This document shows, piece by piece, positions 1-6,282 of a stretch of DNA of 32,849 nucleotides. Origin of the DNA: Candidatus Thorarchaeota archaeon (GTDB lineage Archaea; Asgardarchaeota; Thorarchaeia; Thorarchaeales; Thorarchaeaceae). The notes below the pieces were generated by a model. The model was not told the origin of the DNA and made no database searches. It worked only from the letters and a program-made list of their open reading frames with translations. Every line of letters begins with the position of its first letter. Position 1 is the first letter of the stretch. The stretch is from assembly GCA_004524445.1 (NCBI GenBank), contig SDNP01000032.1:1-32849 (forward strand). Reading direction: 5' to 3'. The translations under genes and the position numbers were made by a program.

Positions 1-345
1 TACGTTGCTCCTCAATGGATGTTTGCCGCCATGGATAGCATACGTGAGAACGACGTATCTTTGAATATTGGTGATATTATGAAGCATCTGATGTCCCAGG
101 ATAGATTTCGGAAACATGGAAAAGAAGTCAAATCCATTGTCGATAGGATCGCGAAGGAGAATGGATTGTGGACCTATTCTGAAAATGCTGAGGCCGAAAT
201 GGAAGTATTAGAGGACTCCAGTGACTATATGGAATCTGAGCTGCAGATGGATATCAAAATTCATCCAGCCGATAATCCCAACTATAATCCACAAAACAAG
301 GCACGATTCGCGCTACCTGGAAGAGTTTCTATCTTCTTAGAATAG
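1..345 (+). CDS. leuS: Leucyl-tRNA synthetase, C-terminal fragment (5' end outside window)
   Basis: The reading frame is open from base 1 and ends in TAG at 343-345, so this is the 3' end of a longer gene and the ATG at 19 is internal. The encoded tail has a helical stretch with the pattern RKHGKEVKSIVDRIAKENG and ends with NPQNKARFALPGRVSIFLE. That ending resembles the archaeal/eukaryotic LeuRS C-terminus, which typically closes with a motif like KA-ALPxRPAIYIE. The domain contacts tRNA-Leu; the enzyme charges tRNA with leucine in the cytoplasm. Only about 114 residues of a protein usually over 900 long are visible, so the catalytic core cannot be checked. The gene converges with the MscS gene that ends 4 bases downstream. 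The assignment rests on the C-terminal pattern alone and is fairly but not fully secure. Confidence 0.7.
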   Translation, partial: YVAPQWMFAAMDSIRENDVSLNIGDIMKHLMSQDRFRKHGKEVKSIVDRIAKENGLWTYSENAEAEMEVLEDSSDYMESELQMDIKIHPADNPNYNPQNKARFALPGRVSIFLE

Positions 346-349
346 AACC

Positions 350-1246
350 CTAACGCCGAGTCACCGATTGAGCAAGGACCTCCTGAAAGTCCGCTCCCAC
401 GGTCAATAGCTGCTTAGCCTCTTTGACAATAATTTCAAATCTGAATATCAAGCCAAGATGCGTATTACTCCAGTAGAAGTATTCAGGCAGCTGAACAAAC
501 TTGAACCGCCACTCTTTGCACAAGCTGTCAAAAATTTCACGAATCTCTTGAATAGAATGATCACGATGCACATGTATATCAAATGTATAGCGAAAAATCT
601 CGTCTCCCTTCGTCAAATACCTCAGTTTCTCGACCGCCATGGATACTCTACTCTCATAGTCTTGTTCCTCGATCCATTCTCGCCCGCGATTTGCCATGTA
701 GTCATCAATGCGAATCCTGAAGTTTGTGACCTCCGATTCTAACACTTTGGTGTTGGGGACGTACTGCCTGTTATAGTCGGGTAACAATAGCCTTGTGTAA
801 TTCAGAGTGACTTCAAGCACAATCCCCTCCAGCGTTCCAATCCTAACATAATCGCCTACACGAAAAGGTCGAGCGGCGAGAACATAGATACCGCTGACGA
901 GATTACTGAGCGACTTGGAGAATGCTAGACCAACCGCAGTTCCGATAAGAGCGCTCAATGCAATCAGTTCTTGACCAAAAGCCAGATTTGTCACAGCAAG
1001 GACGGCAACAAAGGCAATCCCAAAGAAAATGAGCCTAATCAGGAAAATAAGACCCGCTCCAGCCTCTCGGGGCATTCCCACCTTTCTGAATGAAATTTTG
1101 GTCGCTCTAACGGTGGCCAGGTATATGATGTAGATGAGAATCAAGAATGGGAGGATAGCTATGAATTCCGCTGACCCCCCTAATCCAATCGGGGTTAGAA
1201 GACTCCTTATAATTCCAACGAAGCTTTCCCATGGTCCTTGTTGCAT
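350..1246 (-). CDS. MscS-family mechanosensitive ion channel (copy 1)
   Basis: This 298-residue membrane protein is a small-conductance mechanosensitive channel that would release solutes on hypo-osmotic shock. There are about three N-terminal membrane helices (residues about 25-45, 65-88 and 90-125). The last is the pore helix, rich in Gly, Ala and Ser (GTAVGLAFSKSLSNLVSG). It is followed by the hallmark ARPFRVGDYVRIG and EGIVLEVTLNYTRL beta-domain segments and the PNTKVLESEVTNF stretch. The cytoplasmic alpha-beta domain (about residues 185-298) is shorter and less conserved. ATG start, preceded by GGGAGAG about 7 bases upstream. It lies 115 bases downstream of a clear paralogue (1362-2249) on the same strand. 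The family call is secure; gating properties cannot be inferred. Confidence 0.93.
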   Translation of the reverse strand: MQQGPWESFVGIIRSLLTPIGLGGSAEFIAILPFLILIYIIYLATVRATKISFRKVGMPREAGAGLIFLIRLIFFGIAFVAVLAVTNLAFGQELIALSALIGTAVGLAFSKSLSNLVSGIYVLAARPFRVGDYVRIGTLEGIVLEVTLNYTRLLLPDYNRQYVPNTKVLESEVTNFRIRIDDYMANRGREWIEEQDYESRVSMAVEKLRYLTKGDEIFRYTFDIHVHRDHSIQEIREIFDSLCKEWRFKFVQLPEYFYWSNTHLGLIFRFEIIVKEAKQLLTVGADFQEVLAQSVTRR

Positions 1247-1361
1247 CTTAGTTCTCTCCCAAACGCTATAGCAAAAGAATCACCCTATGTTAAAGCCTTC
1301 TCTCGTTCCGATATCCCTTATTCTGGCTCTCAACACAAAGCCGCTGGTCGACTATTTCTCT

Positions 1362-2249
1362 TTAACCATGAACTACTCTAACGAGTGCTTCTTGAAAGTC
1401 TGCCCCCTCATGCAGGAGTTTTAGGGGGTCTTCGACTATAATTGCGAATCCGAAGGCGACACCATTGTAGTCATTAGCACTATAATACATCTCTGGACTT
1501 GTCAGAAACTCCTTATCCCACTTCTGTACGACTTCTTCCAGTTTCGGTCTAACTGTACTGACCTCATATTGCCTGTGAACCATGACTTCGAATGTATATC
1601 TATAGACTTCTTCGCCTGTTGTGAGTGTCTTGAACGTCTTCATGGCTGTTCCAAGGTAGCCCTCTCGTTTCTCATCTTTTTCCTGTGTTAGATAATCTTC
1701 AGCTCTCACCCGGAAGTTGGTCAGCTTCGATTCTACAATGTCCGAGTTGGGAATCAATTCTGTTGTGAAGTCGGGTTTTGTTAGTCGCGTATAATTGAGG
1801 GTTATGTCACGTACGATTCCCTCCATAGAGCCCAGGCGAATGTAATCTCCCACCCGAAATGGCCTTGAAGCGAAGACGTAGAGCCCACTGACAATATTGC
1901 TCAATGAACGGGAAAACGCAAGGCCCACAGCAGTACCAGTCAATGCTCCAAACGCGATGACTCCTTCACCTGCCACGAGATTGGTGACTGCTAGTCCTGC
2001 AACTACCGCAATAGCGAAGAAAATCAATCTTACGATTAAGATGACTCCTGTCATAGCTTCTTTGGGAAGACCAGCTCTCCGGAATGAGATTCTGATTGAT
2101 CGCGCAACAACTAGATAGGCAATATAGAGAATGATGAGGAATGGAACTATTGCAATATACTGTGCGTACGGATCAAGCCCCAATGGCTGGAGTAACATTG
2201 CCAAGAAGTTTACAAAATCCTGATATGGATTGAAACCCTGCATCATCAT
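1362..2249 (-). CDS. MscS-family mechanosensitive ion channel (copy 2)
   Basis: A paralogue of the gene at 350-1246 with the same architecture: a short N-terminus, membrane helices at about residues 20-45 and 60-85, then a pore helix GTAVGLAFSRSLSNIVSG followed by SRPFRVGDYIRLG and the beta domain. The soluble C-terminal domain differs more between copies than the pore. The reading frame extends to a TTG at 2267, but three consecutive ATG codons lie at 2249-2241 and no Shine-Dalgarno sequence precedes either choice. An AT-rich TATA-like stretch near 2275-2290 would place transcription start close to 2249, so a leaderless start at the first ATG is preferred. The function is turgor release; the start site is the uncertain part. 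Confidence 0.92.
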   Translation of the reverse strand: MMMQGFNPYQDFVNFLAMLLQPLGLDPYAQYIAIVPFLIILYIAYLVVARSIRISFRRAGLPKEAMTGVILIVRLIFFAIAVVAGLAVTNLVAGEGVIAFGALTGTAVGLAFSRSLSNIVSGLYVFASRPFRVGDYIRLGSMEGIVRDITLNYTRLTKPDFTTELIPNSDIVESKLTNFRVRAEDYLTQEKDEKREGYLGTAMKTFKTLTTGEEVYRYTFEVMVHRQYEVSTVRPKLEEVVQKWDKEFLTSPEMYYSANDYNGVAFGFAIIVEDPLKLLHEGADFQEALVRVVHG

Positions 2250-2322
2250 GGTTACACTCTGTTTCAAGAATCTATTAACAATAATTAAGGGTTATGATAG
2301 CCGGGTTGGGGAAAACAGCCGT

Positions 2323-2754
2323 TTAGAGGTAGTAGAAGACGTAGAAAGCTACGCCGCCCCCGAATGAATAGAGCCACAGAGCCAAGGCTGCATACATCAA
2401 TCGTCTTGAACCACACAGTAACGGGTCATTATTCCTCATCTTGAACAGGAATCTACCTGCAAATAACAAACCTAGCCCAACAGTCACACTTCCGACGATG
2501 CTATGAACAATCGTAATAGATTGCCCAATGTCTCCGGTATATGGGATGAGCGCATCGATATTCACGATGAGTGATGGCGCCATAATAGTCAATACTGTGA
2601 CCAAGTTGATTATGGTTGCAACGCCCATTATGATACCATGTACTCGGTATGGCTTTTTCTTTATCCAGCCTAGAACTAACATAATGACCAATGCAGCTTG
2701 GATAATCAAATTGATGTCATAGATCAATGCCGCTTGTGGTGAGAATAATCCCAT
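2323..2754 (-). CDS. Small four-helix membrane protein, DUF420-like
   Basis: 143 residues with four predicted membrane helices (about residues 10-30, 40-62, 80-105 and 118-142). Single histidines sit at the starts of helices 2 and 3 (RVHGIIMG and VHSIVGS), and the last helix begins RRLMYAALALWLYSFGGG. This resembles the DUF420/YozB group, small integral membrane proteins of unknown function whose paired histidines have suggested haem or metal binding. The group name is recalled, not searched. It follows vhuU on the same strand after 138 bases and could be co-transcribed with the hydrogenase, but it has AT-rich sequence of its own upstream. A membrane anchor or cytochrome-b-like partner is possible but unsupported beyond the histidines. 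Confidence 0.55.
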   Translation of the reverse strand: MGLFSPQAALIYDINLIIQAALVIMLVLGWIKKKPYRVHGIIMGVATIINLVTVLTIMAPSLIVNIDALIPYTGDIGQSITIVHSIVGSVTVGLGLLFAGRFLFKMRNNDPLLCGSRRLMYAALALWLYSFGGGVAFYVFYYL

Positions 2755-2839
2755 TCTAATCAGCTTTAATAGATGCCTATGGTTTCCCTTAAATCCTTCT
2801 CACAACTGATACTGGAGAAGAAATAGTGAAAGGAGATAT

Positions 2840-2906
2840 CCAGCGCCCCGGGCAGGGGTGTCCAACTCGGCTCACAACTTTACGCCGAGTCTTCATCCGC
2901 CGCTGG
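2840..2906 (-). promoter_or_regulatory. Predicted SECIS element with eukaryote-like G.A core, at the end of vhuU
   Basis: Read on the minus strand, the 3' end of vhuU folds as follows. Helix II pairs 2891-2884 with 2871-2864 (8 bp, one G.U) and closes a 12-nt loop, 2883-2872, that contains AAA at 2881-2879. Directly below helix II, 5' UGAA (2895-2892) faces 3' GGAC (2863-2860). This gives tandem sheared pairs G2894.A2861 and A2893.G2862, the UGAN/NGAN quartet of eukaryotic SECIS elements, preceded by A2896 (AUGA). A lower stem can form from 2906-2902 with 2844-2840 and 2901-2897 with 2855-2851, leaving a 3' bulge. Eleven bases separate UGA from AAA. No U-run follows, so it is not a simple terminator. 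The UGA of the core is the vhuU stop codon. The fold was worked out by hand and has no energy calculation behind it. Confidence 0.68.
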
Positions 2907-3045
2907 TCACAATCTCCTTCCTGGCTATCTCGCGACCCTCATCATCCACGATGGTTAGATGAGCGCCGCAGGATAGTCAGCAGTCGTAGCAGCGAACCAC
3001 CATTTCCAGGAGGTTCAGCAGTCCTTCGGGTATGTCGTCTGTCAT
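2893..3045 (-). CDS. vhuU: VhuU: selenocysteine peptide carrying the C-terminal Ni-binding motif of the [NiFeSe] hydrogenase large subunit
   Basis: Starts at ATG 3045-3043 and ends at TGA 2895-2893, with an in-frame TGA at 2979-2977 read as selenocysteine at residue 23. This gives a 50-residue product. The N-terminal part has LLNLLEMVVRCYD; the motif is D-C-U-L-S-C-G-A-H, then a 21-residue tail. In [NiFe] hydrogenases the large subunit ends with DPCxxCxxH, whose cysteines bind Ni and bridge Ni-Fe; a maturation protease cuts after the His. In methanogen Vhu enzymes this part is a separate small selenopeptide, VhuU, after VhuA, which is exactly the arrangement here. vhuA lacks the motif and ends 15 bases upstream. 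Cleavage after His29 would leave a 29-residue mature peptide, close to known VhuU (about 25). GAAGTGA precedes the ATG. The canonical Pro before the Ni ligand is Cys here. The SECIS-like fold at 2840-2906 supports recoding. Confidence 0.88.
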
Positions 3046-3060
3046 TTTTTTGTTCACTTC

Positions 3061-4374
3061 TCATATCATGGGGTCCGGTAAGTCCAGACTCTCGTGTTCC
3101 TTATTTTCGAAAACTTGCTTGGCTGTCTTTAGGAGGCTTTTCTCAAGCCCCGCGATGTTATTGTTTGTGGCAACTACCATATTCACCTTTGTGATAATGC
3201 CATTGTCATCAGTCCAATAGTGGTGGATGAGTGTTCCTCTCGGTGCCTCCACACAACCGACACCATTGCCTTTTCTGGGTTCTACATCCGTCAGCTTGAC
3301 ATCTGTACTAACGATATCAGGGTCATTAAGGAGACCTTCCATCTCTTCTACAGCTTGAACCATCTCAATGACTCGTGCCCAATGGTACGCAAAGGTCGCG
3401 TGTATCGGGCGTCCTAAGGCGTCACGCATCTCTTCAAGGGCTTCTTGTGCAATGGGTGTAGCCATTTTATCCGCCACATTGATTCTTGCTAAGCTGTTTG
3501 CTCTCCAAACGCCCTCTGGATATCCCTTCTGCTTATAGTACACATGAGTTGCATAGGAATGGTCAGAAACGTATTCTCCGTAGTATTTTCGGTAATGCTT
3601 TGGATTGAAGTCCTCTACTATCTTCCCATCGGGGTCCATCACTCTTAGTTTGCCATCATAAATTTCCAAGTTGCCTTTGTCATGCAGTCCAAGGTAATAT
3701 GTAGGAACCACTGCGAGTTTGGTTATGGGGTCCCAGTAATCCTTCACGACTTTCTTGGCTAAATCAACAGTATCAAGGGTCTGTTGTTTCGTCTTCTCAA
3801 TCCGTTTCAGGAATTCATCTCGCTTTTCCTCTGAAAATGGATTCAGCATTCCTCCTGGTGTTGCAGTCACGGGATGGATTGCTTTCCCGCCAACAGCGGC
3901 ACACAGTTCCTGTCCGAACTTCATTACTTCAAGTGCCATCTTGCCTACATCTGGAAGGCTCTTGATTATATGGACAACATTTCGCTTTTCAGGCTCAGCA
4001 AACGGTCCCGCGAGAAAATCAGGTGCAGCAAGCGCAAAGAAATGCAAGGCATGACTACTGAATTGTTTTGCATTTATGAGTAGTCTTCGCAGTTTGATTG
4101 CAGCTGGTGGGGGCGTTACTTTCCATGCCGCCTCAACAGCCTTCACTGCTGCGAGGTGATGGGGTTCGGGACATATCCCGCAGATTCTTGGTGCTATACG
4201 TGGAGCCTCCTCAGCAAACCGGCCCTCTAAGAACTTCTCAAAGAAACGAGTACTGCTCACATTGAATTGAGCATCCTTGACTTTCCCATCCTTCCCCAAA
4301 ACAACAGTAATTTCACCATGTCCTTCCAAGCGAGTCACTGGTTCAATTCTGATTGTCTTTTCGTCTTTCGTCAT
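3061..4374 (-). CDS. mvhA: F420-non-reducing hydrogenase large subunit, N-terminal part (VhuA/MvhA)
   Basis: 437 residues of a group 3c [NiFe] hydrogenase large subunit. The L1 region is RIEPVTRLEGHGE at residues 9-21, and the first Ni-Fe ligand pair is in RICGICPEPHH (Cys65 and Cys68). The family normally closes with a second ligand motif DPCxxCxxH, which is missing: the protein stops after LDLPDPMI at a TGA (3063-3061). The missing piece is supplied by vhuU just downstream. The enzyme oxidises or produces H2, usually feeding the electron-bifurcating heterodisulfide reductase through VhuD. ATG start at 4374 overlaps the end of the small-subunit gene by 4 bases (ATGA), indicating translational coupling. 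The TGA that ends vhuA is in the same frame as vhuU, noted separately. Confidence 0.95.
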   Translation of the reverse strand: MTKDEKTIRIEPVTRLEGHGEITVVLGKDGKVKDAQFNVSSTRFFEKFLEGRFAEEAPRIAPRICGICPEPHHLAAVKAVEAAWKVTPPPAAIKLRRLLINAKQFSSHALHFFALAAPDFLAGPFAEPEKRNVVHIIKSLPDVGKMALEVMKFGQELCAAVGGKAIHPVTATPGGMLNPFSEEKRDEFLKRIEKTKQQTLDTVDLAKKVVKDYWDPITKLAVVPTYYLGLHDKGNLEIYDGKLRVMDPDGKIVEDFNPKHYRKYYGEYVSDHSYATHVYYKQKGYPEGVWRANSLARINVADKMATPIAQEALEEMRDALGRPIHATFAYHWARVIEMVQAVEEMEGLLNDPDIVSTDVKLTDVEPRKGNGVGCVEAPRGTLIHHYWTDDNGIITKVNMVVATNNNIAGLEKSLLKTAKQVFENKEHESLDLPDPMI

Positions 4375-5291
4375 TTCTCTTCCTCTCTTTCTTTTCCCTT
4401 AATCTTCGAAAGGTACGAATCTGCATAATCTGTGAAATAGAATGAACCGATGGGATCTGGGAAGGCTGCCTTCAGCTCCTCCGGCTCCATCTCTGCAATG
4501 GCTCCCAACGCCGAGATTATTTTTGCACCGTGGTCCTTCACAGATGGAGGTGGACCGAAGCATCCTTTGCATGGTGTATTGACCGTTGGACACTGTGCTC
4601 CACACATTCCAATGGTTGCAAATCCTAGACAGAGATATCCTTGGTCCAGTAAACATTTGTCTGGGTCGATGTGACCCTCATGTGCACGATGAAACTTGGT
4701 GATGTGTTTGTCCTTCTTTTCCTTTGGACATTCATCACATACTGTCTTGGTGGGCAGCTCAAATGGTTGCCCCTTGATGAGAGCTGTTAATGCCTCAGCG
4801 GTGTTGTCACTCGTTGGAGGACAGCCGGGAAGCCGTACTTCAAAGGAAACGATGGATGGATTTGGTACAATGTGCTCAACAAATCCGGGCATGTTCTCGG
4901 TAGGAATTCTACCATCCTCGACGGTGTCTGCCTCGAGGAATTTTCGTCTTAGAAGCTCATCTAACGCCCATTGATTCCCAAGACCCTGTACTCCGCCGTA
5001 GACTGAGCAGGAGCCCCATGCTACCAAGACCTTGCTCTTTTTCCGCATGATCTTTAGTAGATGCTCGTCTTCCTTGGTTCTGCAGCTTCCTTCTACCATA
5101 CCAATGTGAATGGAACCATCCGGCATGTCTTCAAGGTCTTTCAACTTGAAGTCCACCACTGCTGGCCAATACACAATCTCTAGTTCAGGTAAGACGTCCA
5201 ATAAGCGAAGATGCAGGTCTACTAGTGCCTGGTCGCATCCCCAGCATGAAGTCAGTTGTGCAAGTGCTATTCTCTTGGTCATTTTAGTCAT
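4371..5291 (-). CDS. mvhG: F420-non-reducing hydrogenase small subunit (VhuG/MvhG)
   Basis: 306 residues. This is the electron-transfer subunit that relays electrons from the Ni-Fe site through three [4Fe-4S] clusters. The proximal-cluster region starts with LTSCWGCDQAL (Cys16 and Cys19), with further ligands in VEGSCRT, AWGSCSVYGG and LPGCPPTSDN. Distal and medial cluster cysteines follow in CDECP, DKCLLDQGYLCLG and the C-terminal MCGAQCPTVNTPCKGCFGPPP block. It overlaps vhuD by 8 bases and vhuA by 4. Start: MTKMTKR offers ATG at 5291 and 5282; the upstream one is given. The length is normal for MvhG and no ligand is obviously missing. Confidence 0.95.
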   Translation of the reverse strand: MTKMTKRIALAQLTSCWGCDQALVDLHLRLLDVLPELEIVYWPAVVDFKLKDLEDMPDGSIHIGMVEGSCRTKEDEHLLKIMRKKSKVLVAWGSCSVYGGVQGLGNQWALDELLRRKFLEADTVEDGRIPTENMPGFVEHIVPNPSIVSFEVRLPGCPPTSDNTAEALTALIKGQPFELPTKTVCDECPKEKKDKHITKFHRAHEGHIDPDKCLLDQGYLCLGFATIGMCGAQCPTVNTPCKGCFGPPPSVKDHGAKIISALGAIAEMEPEELKAAFPDPIGSFYFTDYADSYLSKIKGKEREEEK

Positions 5292-5748
5292 CCTTCATTG
5301 CTGGATTGGGTCCTAGCTTTTTGATTCTCTCTACCATTGCCGTCACGCCTTGGGTAAATACATCGCCTTCAGCCGCACTTGCCCACTGTAGATGGACACG
5401 TCTTGGGTCTATACCAGCTTCCTTCAGCATGCTCTGGAGTAAAACGAATCTCCCTCTCATCTTCAGGTTGCCGCTTGTATAGTGACAGTCGCCAGGATGA
5501 CATCCACTGATGAGCACACCGTCTGCCCCCTGATTCAGCGCATCAAGAATGAAAACAGGGTCGATTCGCCCAGTACAATTGATTCTAATAATCCGTGCAT
5601 TTGGGGGCATTTGCATCCGGCTCGTTCCAGCAAGATCTGCTCCCGCATAGCTGCACCAATTACAGCAAAACGCCAAGATTCGGGGCTCAAAGCCTGCTTG
5701 CCGCTCCTTTTCCTTTTTTGTGGCTGTCTTCTGACTCGCTGATGTCAC
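5284..5748 (-). CDS. mvhD: F420-non-reducing hydrogenase iron-sulfur subunit D (VhuD/MvhD)
   Basis: About 154 residues from a GTG at 5748. MvhD carries a [2Fe-2S] cluster and links the hydrogenase to HdrA of heterodisulfide reductase. Conserved blocks are visible: FCCNWCSYAGADLAG near the start, then IIRINCTGRIDP, and GADGVLISGCHPGDCHY. All these positions are ordinary Cys here; some methanogen VhuD proteins have Sec in this subunit. The open frame extends upstream to a TTG at 5844, but the extra residues look like translated promoter. A strong GGAGGTCA (5757-5764) sits 8 bases before the GTG at 5748, so the shorter start is preferred. It is first in the vhuDGAU operon, with AT-rich TATA-like sequence around 5788-5803. 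No Hdr genes are in view. Confidence 0.93.
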   Translation of the reverse strand: MTSASQKTATKKEKERQAGFEPRILAFCCNWCSYAGADLAGTSRMQMPPNARIIRINCTGRIDPVFILDALNQGADGVLISGCHPGDCHYTSGNLKMRGRFVLLQSMLKEAGIDPRRVHLQWASAAEGDVFTQGVTAMVERIKKLGPNPAMKDD

Positions 5749-5756
5749 GCTGGAAA

Positions 5757-5764
5757 TGACCTCC
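5757..5764 (-). promoter_or_regulatory. Shine-Dalgarno of vhuD that decides its start
   Basis: On the minus strand GGAGGTCA lies 8 bases upstream of the GTG at 5748-5746. It is the best ribosome binding site in the region. It argues against the TTG at 5844, which would add about 32 residues with no counterpart in MvhD proteins as I know them. Confidence 0.6.
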
Positions 5765-5947
5765 TGCGGCCTCAACTGCTCGGAATGATTATTGATTATT
5801 AAGATTCTGTTTAGTCGCACTTTTCTTTGGGCAGAAGCAATCAAAATTTTCTATAGAACTATGGTTTTCAAACACATTAAGATATGAGCTCTCGCGATGA
5901 ATTCTATCCGTCTGTACTAATATTTCATTCCTTGAATTTAGTAACAG

Positions 5948-5955
5948 TTTTTATG
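5948..5955 (+). promoter_or_regulatory. Candidate TATA box for the Lrp-domain gene
   Basis: TTTTTATG lies about 60 bases upstream of the TTG start at 6011, in the 262-base divergent region between the hydrogenase operon and this gene. It would place transcription start near 5978. The call is by composition and spacing only. Confidence 0.3.
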
Positions 5956-6010
5956 TCCCACTCCATCATCTATATGAGTTGTTGAGTCACAGTTGAAATG
6001 GTGATATGAT

Positions 6011-6247
6011 TTGATACTTGCGTTCATAATGGCCAAGCTCGAAAGCGCGAAAGCACGGAACGTACTCGAAGATGTGAGGGAACTCGAAGAAGTGTCAGAA
6101 GCACATCTCATATATGGAGCATACGACCTCATCATCAAAGGGAACTTCAAGACGCCCGAGGCACTGAGTTCCTTCGTTGTTGATACTCTACGGAAAATGG
6201 ATGGTGTGAAGGATACAGTAACAAATGTATGTGCCAGCCAGGAGTAG
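6011..6247 (+). CDS. Stand-alone Lrp/AsnC ligand-binding (RAM/ACT-like) domain protein
   Basis: 78 residues matching the C-terminal ligand-binding half of Lrp/AsnC regulators. There is a first beta strand (ILAFIMAKLE), a helix ending in LEEVSEAHLIYGAYDLIIKG, a second helix (LSSFVVDTLRKMDGV) and a final strand (KDTVTNVCAS). The N-terminal helix-turn-helix is absent. The ATG at 6029 would cut the first strand, whereas the TTG at 6011 completes it and has GGTGAT at 6000-6005, 5 bases upstream, so TTG is chosen. Such single-domain proteins form oligomers, bind amino acids or other small molecules, and in some cases modulate full-length Lrp proteins. It lies between the hydrogenase and AOR operons, which run the other way, so a sensor role for those genes is possible but unproven. 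Confidence 0.82.
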   Translation: MILAFIMAKLESAKARNVLEDVRELEEVSEAHLIYGAYDLIIKGNFKTPEALSSFVVDTLRKMDGVKDTVTNVCASQE

Positions 6248-6282
6248 AGTACCAGCTGATTCACAGGAATTTTGCTCTTTCA

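Noticed and set aside
2846..2858. Short CCCC/GGGG hairpin after vhuU as a terminator
   Set aside because: Only 4 bp, with no T-run after it on the minus strand, and it competes with the lower stem of the proposed SECIS.
2977..2979. In-frame TGA in vhuU as a plain stop (pseudogene)
   Set aside because: The reading frame after it keeps the CxxH metal motif and a normal-length tail, the position is the known Sec position, and a SECIS-like fold follows.
2826..3194. Plus-strand open frame of 122 residues over the vhuU region
   Set aside because: It is antisense to vhuU and the end of vhuA, has no family pattern and is Ser/Arg-rich. The minus-strand reading with selenocysteine explains the region better.
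5749..5844. N-terminal extension of vhuD from a TTG start
   Set aside because: AT-rich promoter-like sequence with no MvhD counterpart, and a strong ribosome binding site points to the GTG at 5748.
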